Shown here in pieces: positions 57,735 through 64,000 of a DNA stretch of 64,000 nt (position 1 is the stretch's first letter; every line of letters begins with the position of its first letter). A model generated the notes under the pieces. The model was not told the DNA's origin and did not search any database. It saw only the letters and a program-made list of their open reading frames with translations. The stretch spans positions 62,001 through 126,000 of the forward strand of contig CALKVK010000006.1 in assembly GCA_937996235.1 (NCBI GenBank), in the 5' to 3' direction. The translations under genes were made by a program, and so were the position numbers. The stretch comes from an uncultured bacterium (lineage in GTDB: Bacteria; Planctomycetota; JAJSAM01; JAJVHW01).

Positions 57735-59513
57735 GTGCCGCAGGAAGGGCCCGTCGAAGACCTCCGCGCGTTCCTGTCTCTCCTGCGCGCGCGCGGCGAG
57801 CTGGTGGAGGTCACGGCCGAGGTCGATCCGCGGCTCGAGATCGCCGAGATCCACCGCCGCGTGACCGCCGCGGGCGGCCCGGCGCTGCTCTTCCGCAGGC
57901 CCAAGGGCGCGGACTTCCCGGTCGTCACGAACCTGTTCGGCACGGTCGAGCGCGTGCGGCTGTCGTTCGGACCCCGCCCGCGACACTTCGTCGAGCGCGT
58001 GGTCGAGGCCGCGGAGAAGCTGGTGCCGCCGACCCTCGGGCGCCTCTGGTCGTTCCGCGACGTGGCGCTCGCGGGCCTGCGCGTCGGGACCCGCGCGGTG
58101 GCGTCCGGTCCCGTGGCGGAGGTCGAGGAGGCGCCGCGGCTCGACCGCCTTCCGGCGCTCACGTCGTGGCACTCCGACGGCGGCCCGTTCCTGACGCTCC
58201 CGCTCGTCTACACGGAGTCGCCGCGGAGCGGGAAGGGCAACCTCGGCATGTACCGCATGCAGGTCCACGGCCCCGCCGAGACCGGCATGCACTTCCAGAT
58301 CCACAAGGGCGGCGGCTTCCACCTCGGCGAGGCGGAGGCCGCGGGACGCGACCTGCCGTGCACGGTGTTCCTGGGCGGTCCGCCTGCGCTCGTCCTCGCG
58401 GCCATCGCGCCGCTCCCCGAGGACGTCCCCGAGATGCTGCTCGCGAGCCTGCTGCTCGGGCGCCGCCTGCCGCGCGTGACGGGGCGCGGACCCCACCCCG
58501 TGCCGGCGGCGTGCGAGTTCGCGTTCGTCGGCCGCGTGCGGGCCGGCGAGCGCCGCCCCGAGGGGCCGTTCGGCGACCACTACGGCTACAACAGCCTGCG
58601 CCACGACTACCCCGTCTTCCGGGTGGAGAAGGTGCTCCGCCGCCGCGACGCGATCTTCCCCGCGACGGTCGTCGGCCGCCCGCGGCAGGAGGACTTCCAC
58701 ATCGGGGACTTCCTGCAGGACCTGCTCTCGCCGCTCTTCCCGCTGGTGATGCCGAGCGTCAAGCGCCTGTGGAGCTACGGCGAGACGGGCTTCCACAGTC
58801 TCGCGGCGGCGGTGGTGGCCGATCGCTACCCGCGCGAGGCGATCGTCTCCGGCTTCCGCATCCTCGGCGAGGGCCAGCTCTCGCTGACGAAGTGCGTGCT
58901 CCTGACCGACCAGGACGTCGACCTGACCGACTTCCCCGCCGTCCTCGAGACGCTGCTCGCGCGCATCGACTGGGGCCGCGACCTCTTCGTGGTGTCGGAG
59001 ACGGCGCAGGACACGCTCGACTACACGGGTCCGACGGTCAACCGCGGCAGCAAGGCGATGCTGCTCGGACTCGGCGCGCCCGTGCGCGAGCTGCCGGCGA
59101 CCTGGGGCGGCGCGGAGCTGCCGGCCGGCGCGCGCGGCGCCCGCGCGTTCTGTCGCGGCTGCCTGGTCGTCGCCGGCCCCACGCACGCCGACGCGCCGGG
59201 CTTCGCGCGCGAGCTGGCCCGCGCCCCGTCCTGCGCGGCGTGGCCCCTCGTGGTGCTCGTGGACGACCTCGACGAGGCGACCGCATCGAGCGAGCTGTTC
59301 CTCTGGACCACCTTCACGCGCATGGAGCCCGCGGCCGACATCCACGGCCGTGAGGAGCGCGTGCGCCGCTTCCACGTGGGTCTCGAGCCGCCGGTCGTCT
59401 TCGACTGCCGGATGAAGGCCTGGTACCCGGAGGTGATGGAGGTCGACGCGCCGACGCGGGAGCTCGTGGACCGGCGCTGGTCCGAGTACGGCATCGCGCT
59501 GCCGGGCGCGTGA
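57735..59513 (+). CDS. UbiD-family prenyl-FMN decarboxylase
   Basis: The 592-aa protein is a full-length UbiD-like (de)carboxylase: N-terminal DLRAFLSLLRARGELVEV, ALLFRRPKGADFPV, GNLGMYRMQVHG, GMHFQIHKGGGFH, EGPFGDHYGYNS (conserved Glu region of the active site), and the long hydrophobic C-terminal domain with SVKRLWSYGETGFHSL. It needs prenylated FMN made by a UbiX enzyme not in the window. The substrate is an aromatic or alpha,beta-unsaturated acid, for example in quinone (ubiquinone or menaquinone-futalosine) synthesis. GTG at 57735, coupled by overlap to the next methyltransferase, which supports a quinone-type pathway. Confidence 0.9.
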   Translation: MPQEGPVEDLRAFLSLLRARGELVEVTAEVDPRLEIAEIHRRVTAAGGPALLFRRPKGADFPVVTNLFGTVERVRLSFGPRPRHFVERVVEAAEKLVPPTLGRLWSFRDVALAGLRVGTRAVASGPVAEVEEAPRLDRLPALTSWHSDGGPFLTLPLVYTESPRSGKGNLGMYRMQVHGPAETGMHFQIHKGGGFHLGEAEAAGRDLPCTVFLGGPPALVLAAIAPLPEDVPEMLLASLLLGRRLPRVTGRGPHPVPAACEFAFVGRVRAGERRPEGPFGDHYGYNSLRHDYPVFRVEKVLRRRDAIFPATVVGRPRQEDFHIGDFLQDLLSPLFPLVMPSVKRLWSYGETGFHSLAAAVVADRYPREAIVSGFRILGEGQLSLTKCVLLTDQDVDLTDFPAVLETLLARIDWGRDLFVVSETAQDTLDYTGPTVNRGSKAMLLGLGAPVRELPATWGGAELPAGARGARAFCRGCLVVAGPTHADAPGFARELARAPSCAAWPLVVLVDDLDEATASSELFLWTTFTRMEPAADIHGREERVRRFHVGLEPPVVFDCRMKAWYPEVMEVDAPTRELVDRRWSEYGIALPGA

Positions 59514-60172
59514 GCGGCGTGGGCGACGCCGGACGCGGCCGGAGCGGGCACGACGCGGGCGGGCGCGCCGCCGGGAGCGTGCGCGACGCGTTCGCGACGC
59601 CGGAGCTCGCGCGGCACCGCGTCGCCGCACGCTTCCGCGCGCACCGGCTCGCACGCGAGAAGCGGGCGCTCGCGCGGCTGGTCGCCGAGCTGCCGCCCGG
59701 GCCGCGCCTGGACCTGGCGTGCGGCGTCGGCACCATGGCCGACGTGCTCGGCGGGGCAGCGCCGCTGGTCGGCGTGGACGGGAGCCCGGCGATGTGCGCC
59801 GAGGCGCGCGCCGTCGCCGCGTACCGCGGCGTGGTCGTCGCCGACGCGACGCGGCTGCCGTTCCGCGACGGCGCGTTCGTCTCGGCCGCCGTCGTGCGGC
59901 TGCTGCACCACCTCGACGGTGCGGCGCGGCGCGCCGTGCTCGCGGAGCTCGCGCGCGTCGTCACGGCGCGCGCCGTCGTGAGCTTCTTCGACGCCGCGAC
60001 GCTCGAGGCGTGGCGCGCGGCGCGCCGCCGCCGCGCCCGCGGGTCGCGTCACGCGATCCCGCTCGCCGAGCTCGAGCGCGACCTCGTCGCAACCGGCTGG
60101 CGCCGCGGCGGCATCTCCAGGAAGCTGGGGCGTCTCACGGAGCACGTGTACGTGCTCGCGGAACGGGCCTGA
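59510..60172 (+). CDS. SAM-dependent methyltransferase (class I)
   Basis: The 220-aa protein has motif I LDLACGVGTMADVLGG, an acidic post-I segment VGVDGSPAM, motif II-like VVADATRLPF and the following ALERVVTAR-like region (read as LARVVTARAVV), characteristic of UbiE/Methyltransf_11-like small-molecule methyltransferases. GTG at 59510 overlaps the UbiD stop (GTGA). The coupled decarboxylase-methyltransferase pair suggests aromatic precursor tailoring, maybe quinone or pigment synthesis; exact substrate unknown. Confidence 0.85.
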   Translation: MSGVGDAGRGRSGHDAGGRAAGSVRDAFATPELARHRVAARFRAHRLAREKRALARLVAELPPGPRLDLACGVGTMADVLGGAAPLVGVDGSPAMCAEARAVAAYRGVVVADATRLPFRDGAFVSAAVVRLLHHLDGAARRAVLAELARVVTARAVVSFFDAATLEAWRAARRRRARGSRHAIPLAELERDLVATGWRRGGISRKLGRLTEHVYVLAERA

Positions 60173-60208
60173 CGCCGCGATCGCGGCGGCGAGGCGACGG
60201 AGGTCGGC

Positions 60209-60841
60209 GTGGCGGACGGAGCAGGTGGCGGCAAGGGGACGGCGGGTGTCGTCCTGAAGGTCCTCGGCGGGATCGCGCTGCTCACGATCGTGTGCTGCGG
60301 CGGGTCGGCGCTCATCTTCCGCGACGAGCTGCGGAAGGGCGTCTCGATGGTCCGTTCGGGCGTCGAGATGGGGCGCGAGATGGGCGCCGGCGCGCAGGAG
60401 TTCGGACGTCTGCTCGTGCAGGACGTCGATCCCGGCGCGGTGTGGGAGATCCAGGGGCAGAACGAGTCCGTCGCCCTGCTGATCGGCCTGCCGACCGTAC
60501 CTCCGGCCGACGAGCTCGCCGCGCTGCAGGACAAGGTCTGGACCGCCTACGCCGCCGCGTTCGCCGCCGGCTCGCCGCCGATCGAGGAGGTCGCGATCGG
60601 CGTCGCGGGCTCGGTCCGGGACGCGACGAACCGCAGCGGGAAGGTCCGGTCGTGGCGCGGGAACGTCGTCTCGGCGGACGAGCTCGTCGCACGCACGGGC
60701 GTGGCCCCGCCCCCCGTCAGCGAGTTCTTCGAGCAGCTGATGGAGCTGACGCACGAAGCCGACCCCGGGCAGCCGGAGTCCGGCGAGCCGGCGCCCGAGG
60801 CGCCGGACGACGGCGCCGCGCCCGACGACTCGCAGCGCTGA
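60209..60841 (+). CDS. Single-span membrane protein of unknown function
   Basis: A 210-aa protein with one N-terminal TM (VVLKVLGGIALLTIVCCGG, residues about 14-37), a short coiled or helical segment (FRDELRKGVSMVRSGVEMGR), a small alpha/beta domain (about 75-175) and an acidic Pro-rich tail. N-in, C-out topology is likely. No family recognised. The ribosome-binding site GGAGG is clear before GTG at 60209; 36 nt after the methyltransferase gene, perhaps co-transcribed. Confidence 0.65.
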   Translation: MADGAGGGKGTAGVVLKVLGGIALLTIVCCGGSALIFRDELRKGVSMVRSGVEMGREMGAGAQEFGRLLVQDVDPGAVWEIQGQNESVALLIGLPTVPPADELAALQDKVWTAYAAAFAAGSPPIEEVAIGVAGSVRDATNRSGKVRSWRGNVVSADELVARTGVAPPPVSEFFEQLMELTHEADPGQPESGEPAPEAPDDGAAPDDSQR

Positions 60842-60859
60842 GGCGCGGCGCCCCGGCGT

Positions 60860-61957
60860 TCAGCGACCGCGTGTGGCGGGCGTGCGGTCCGCGGGCTCGG
60901 CGTCGCCGTCGTCCGCGCCCGGGCAGTCGCCGTGGCCGCGGAACAGGTCGCCGAAGTCCGGCAGCACGATCCGCGTCAGCCGGCCGACGTCGGTCGGCGT
61001 GCCCGCGCGGTCCGCGATCTCGAGCACGAGATCGGACTCCTCCTGGCGCGGCAGCGGGAAGGGCAGGAAGTCGGCGATGCGCTCGAGCGCGCCGCCGCGG
61101 CCGTCCACGAGGCGCATGGGGAGCGCGCTGCCGCGGGTGACACCGCCGAGGTCCGGCAGGTCGTCCGGCACCGGCAGGTCGAACGGCAGGTCGCCGATCG
61201 GCGGCAGCCGCAGCTCCAGCTCCGCGAGCTCGGGCAGGGCGCCGCGCAGGAGCACGTTGCCCTCGCCGTCGCGGATGCGGAACGCGCGCCCGCCGAGATC
61301 CGCGACCGACGCGACGTCGAGCGGGAGCGCGTCGCCCGAGAGCGTGTCGCGGACGAACTCGTACAGCTCCGAGGGCGGCGCGAGCCGGTCCGTGCGCGGG
61401 CCCTCGAGCGTCAGCGCGAACAGCTCCACGCCCTCCTCGCCGAACGACAGCAGCTCGACGAACGCGCGGTGGCCCGCCGGACCCGCGTAGTCCGCGTGGC
61501 CCTCGAGCGGCGCGGCCCCCGTGCCGTCGAGGGCGCACGACAGCACGCACGTGCCGGTCTCGGCGTCGCAGACGAGGAGGTCGTCGGGCAGCTCGAGCGC
61601 CGCGCGCTTCGCCGCGGCGGTCGCCGCACGCAGGCGCAGCCGCGCGCGGCCGCGGCGGTTCGTGCGCACCTCGCCGAGCAGCGCGTCGGTGCCGCCGTCG
61701 CGGACCTGGTAGCGCGTGCGCGGGTCGAGGTGCCGCAGGCGGACGGTCGCGGCCGTGCGGCCACGGCTCGTGCGCACCGTGACGCTGCCCGTCGCGTCGG
61801 CGTCGGGTGCCGCGCTCGGGCGGTCGAACTCCACCGTGCGCCGCTCCGCGCGGGCGGCGCCGGCCGCGGCGGTCGTCAGCACGCACGCGGCGGCGAGCGC
61901 CGTCCACGCGCCACGCCAGGTCCGTCCGGGCACCACGTTCCGTCGGCCGCTCTGCAT
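60860..61957 (-). CDS. Secreted hypothetical protein
   Basis: A 365-aa protein with a signal peptide (about residues 13-38, ALAAACVLTTAAAGAARA). N-terminal residues about 40-115 form an Ig- or fibronectin-like segment ending in RTNRRGRARLRLRAA, a pattern of the 'anti-sigma/CHRD-like, TxxxG-x-A' secreted domains; the remainder is beta-rich with two Cys near LVCDAETGTCVLSC. The C-terminus is acidic (GDCPGADDGDAEPADR). No catalytic motif. ATG at 61957 with AGGAGA. Convergent with the 60209 gene (18 nt between stops), divergent from the transporter. Confidence 0.65.
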   Translation of the reverse strand: MQSGRRNVVPGRTWRGAWTALAAACVLTTAAAGAARAERRTVEFDRPSAAPDADATGSVTVRTSRGRTAATVRLRHLDPRTRYQVRDGGTDALLGEVRTNRRGRARLRLRAATAAAKRAALELPDDLLVCDAETGTCVLSCALDGTGAAPLEGHADYAGPAGHRAFVELLSFGEEGVELFALTLEGPRTDRLAPPSELYEFVRDTLSGDALPLDVASVADLGGRAFRIRDGEGNVLLRGALPELAELELRLPPIGDLPFDLPVPDDLPDLGGVTRGSALPMRLVDGRGGALERIADFLPFPLPRQEESDLVLEIADRAGTPTDVGRLTRIVLPDFGDLFRGHGDCPGADDGDAEPADRTPATRGR

Positions 61958-62091
61958 CGCGTCGTCTCCTCGTGCGGTCGCGCCTGCCGCGCGCCGGGGT
62001 GGCAGTGTACACGCCCGACGGAGCCGCCGCGCCGCGCGGATGTTGCGGCGCGTCGCGCGCGCCGTTCTCCTGCCCTGCCGTGGCGCCGCAC

Positions 62092-64000
62092 ATGACCCGC
62101 TTCCACGCCGCGCTGCGCGCGTGGTACCTGCGCAACGTGCTCGGACGCGCGTGGGCGGTCGTGCTGCCGATCGTCGTCGCGACGCTCTACCTCGGCATCG
62201 TCCAGCTCCCGCACTTCCGGCTCGAGGCGGGCTCGAAGACGCTCACCCTCGAGGGCGACGACAGCCGCCGCGTCTACGAGGAGACGCGCGCGTGGTTCAC
62301 CGACGACGACTACGTGCTCGTCGCGCTCCAGCCGCCCGACCCGTGGACCCCGCAGGGCGTCGCGCTCGTCGCCGACCTGACGCACGAGCTCGAGGCCCTC
62401 GACGGCATCGACCACGTGCTCTCGCCGACGAACGTGCCGCTCTTCCTCTCGTGCGCCGACGGCAAGGTGGACCTGAAGACGCTCACCGACGACGGCATCG
62501 ACCTCGCGAAGGCGCGCACGGAGCTCACGACCTCCGAGGTCTACGTCCGCAACCTCGTCTCGGACGACGGCGAGAAGTTCAACCTGCTCGCGTACTTCGG
62601 GAAGCCCGAGCAGGTGGGCGACGACCCCGACAGCGCCGAGAACGTGGACCTGCGGCGCACGTTCCAGCGGCGCGTGGTCGGGGCGGTGCGCGAGGTGCTC
62701 GCCCGCTACCGCGAGCGCGGCGCCGAGATCCACGCGTCGGGCATCCCGACGATCTCGGTCGACATGGTCGACTACATCGAGCACGACATCGTCTGGTTCG
62801 GTCGCGCCGTCGCGCTGTTCCTGCTGCTCGCGCTCTTCGCGTTCTTCCGACGGCCGCGCTTCGTGCTGCTGCCGCTCGCGACGTGCATCGCGACCGTCGT
62901 GTGCGTGATGGGCATGATGGTCGTGTGCGACGTCGGCACGACCGTCGTGACGTCGAACATCAGCTCGCTACTCTTCATCATCGGGATGGCGCACTCCATC
63001 CACATCGTGGTCGCCTACCGCGAGGAGCGCGGGCGCCACCCGGGGCGCGGCTACCACGAGACGCTGCTCGAGGCCGTGGACCACGTCGCGCGGCCGTGCC
63101 TCTACACCGCGCTGACGACCGCCGCGGGCTTCGCGTCGCTCGTGGTCACCGACGTGCTGCCGGTGCGCGACTTCGGCTGGTGGATGGCGGGCGGGACGAT
63201 GTTCGCGCTCGTCGTGTCGCTGCTGTTCCTGCCCGCGTCGCTGGCGCTCCTGCCGCCGACGGCGGAGGCGCCTGCCGACGAGACGGGGCGCTCGCGCGTG
63301 CTGCAGGCGTGCGCGTCGCTCGCGATCGCGCGGCGGCCGCTCGTGTACGCGGTCGCGCTGTCCGCGCTCGGCGTCTCGGTCTGGGGCATGTCGCGGCTGC
63401 GCGTGGACACGAGCTTCATCGACTACTTCGTGCCGTCCACCGAGGTGCACCAGGGCATCAAGTGGGTGGACCAGGTGGGCGGCACGATGACGCTCGACGT
63501 CATCCTGCCGGGCGAGGCCGACCCGTACTGGACGCAGGACGAGAACTTCGCGGCGATCGTCGCGCTGCACGACTGGTTCGACCGGCAGCCCGAGGTGGGC
63601 AAGACGATGTCGCTCGCCGGCATCGAGCGCTACGGCCGGCGCATCGCGACGGCCGTGACGCCGCTCGGCGCGCAGATGAAGCCGCAGGCGCTGTTCGTCT
63701 TCTTCGGCGTGCAGGCGCGCATGCGCGGCCGCCCCGAGGCGCTCGACTCCGCGACGTTCGTCGTGCTCTCGAAGGCGAAGGACGACGCGGGCAACGCCCT
63801 GCCGCGCAAGACGCGCGTGCAGGTGCGCATCCGCGAGACGACGCTCGACCTGCGCCGCTCGGAGTTCCTCGCGCGGCTGCACGACTTCATCGCACGCGAG
63901 CCGACGCTTGCGGGGCGCGAGGTCGTCGTGACGGGCATGTTCCAGCTCTTCACGCGCATGCTCGAGTCGGTCGTCGGCAGCCAGGTGCGCAGCTTCGGCC
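62092..64000 (+). CDS. RND/MMPL-family transporter, 5' part (runs off window)
   Basis: Open from ATG 62092 (alternative GTG 62080) to the window end, 636 codons without stop. TM1 is about residues 15-33 (AWAVVLPIVVATLYLGIV), a large periplasmic loop follows, then a bundle of helices: IVWFGRAVALFLLLALFAFF, FVLLPLATCIATVVCVMG, ISSLLFIIGMAHSIHIVVAY (sterol-sensing/MMPL-like), TALTTAAGFASLVV and GWWMAGGTMFALVVSLLFLP, then the second periplasmic loop (about 430 onward, DYFVPSTEVHQGIKWVD). It resembles hopanoid/lipid-type RND exporters (HpnN-like). Needs the second TM half, lying outside. Weak ribosome-binding site. Confidence 0.82.
   Translation, partial: MTRFHAALRAWYLRNVLGRAWAVVLPIVVATLYLGIVQLPHFRLEAGSKTLTLEGDDSRRVYEETRAWFTDDDYVLVALQPPDPWTPQGVALVADLTHELEALDGIDHVLSPTNVPLFLSCADGKVDLKTLTDDGIDLAKARTELTTSEVYVRNLVSDDGEKFNLLAYFGKPEQVGDDPDSAENVDLRRTFQRRVVGAVREVLARYRERGAEIHASGIPTISVDMVDYIEHDIVWFGRAVALFLLLALFAFFRRPRFVLLPLATCIATVVCVMGMMVVCDVGTTVVTSNISSLLFIIGMAHSIHIVVAYREERGRHPGRGYHETLLEAVDHVARPCLYTALTTAAGFASLVVTDVLPVRDFGWWMAGGTMFALVVSLLFLPASLALLPPTAEAPADETGRSRVLQACASLAIARRPLVYAVALSALGVSVWGMSRLRVDTSFIDYFVPSTEVHQGIKWVDQVGGTMTLDVILPGEADPYWTQDENFAAIVALHDWFDRQPEVGKTMSLAGIERYGRRIATAVTPLGAQMKPQALFVFFGVQARMRGRPEALDSATFVVLSKAKDDAGNALPRKTRVQVRIRETTLDLRRSEFLARLHDFIAREPTLAGREVVVTGMFQLFTRMLESVVGSQVRSFG

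Overview
This is a very GC-rich (roughly 70% or more by eye), densely coded bacterial chromosome segment with many GTG starts, frequent 1-8 nt start/stop overlaps, no rRNA or tRNA gene that I can see, and no phage or insertion sequence. Four FHA-domain proteins, several very large multihaem c-type cytochromes, a HEAT-repeat secreted protein, a MNIO (DUF692)/DUF2063 pair and a PEP-CTERM-like sorted protein suggest a Gram-negative environmental lineage. A high-GC member of the Planctomycetota is my best guess, but Myxococcota-like or other uncultured phyla cannot be excluded from sequence alone.

Layout. 1-3.3 kb: a secreted Ig-like protein flanked by a 155-bp repeat family (inverted copy at the window edge, two near-identical tandem copies plus degenerate ones on the other side) and a nested palindrome. 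3.3-8.1 kb (minus): a branched-chain-type 2-oxoacid dehydrogenase operon with two E1-alpha genes around one E1-beta and one E2, and no E3. 8.3-10.9 kb: a secreted beta-rich protein whose C-terminal module resembles that of the first gene. 10.9-18.5 kb (minus): CorC-like membrane protein, gluQ, queF, a 7Fe ferredoxin, a hydrolase, a HAD phosphatase, and a GNAT/bufC/bufB cluster. 18.7-22.8 kb (plus): citrate synthase, a SecD-head-like lipoprotein and a secreted PPC-like protein. 22.8-23.7 kb: a decayed region with a frameshifted gene remnant. 23.7-27.7 kb (minus): korB, korA and class I aldolase. 28.0-32.1 kb (plus): a CAP/PKD secreted protein and a HEAT-repeat protein.

32.1-43.6 kb is the most remarkable stretch. 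A class II cyclic-nucleotide phosphodiesterase and an FHA-GAF-adenylate cyclase (minus) lie beside a plus-strand cluster: a double-FHA membrane protein, an 18-haem cytochrome, a cytochrome b-like membrane protein with two H-x13-H helices, a fusion of a collagen-like stretch with two cyclic-nucleotide-binding domains and a four-cluster ferredoxin, and an FHA-TM-15-haem fusion. I infer a quinone/ferredoxin-linked respiratory complex whose electron flow may be gated by cAMP and perhaps phosphoproteins.

43.7-48.9 kb carries a Cys-rich lipoprotein, a thiolase-family protein, a pentapeptide-repeat protein, a PEP-CTERM-like protein, a thioredoxin-fold protein and a DUF501 protein. 49.0-56.5 kb (minus) is a second redox operon: a GlcG/HbpS-like double-domain protein, an outer-membrane-barrel-like protein and a decahaem-LVIVD propeller lipoprotein. 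56.7-64.0 kb has an FHA/zinc-ribbon protein, a UbiD-family decarboxylase with a coupled methyltransferase, two small membrane or secreted proteins and the 5' part of an RND/MMPL transporter that runs off the window end.

Most apparent long ORFs on the opposite strand are GC-driven shadows and are omitted. Gene starts were refined by hand from ribosome-binding sites, signal peptides and overlaps. All family assignments are from recognised motifs; no database search was possible.
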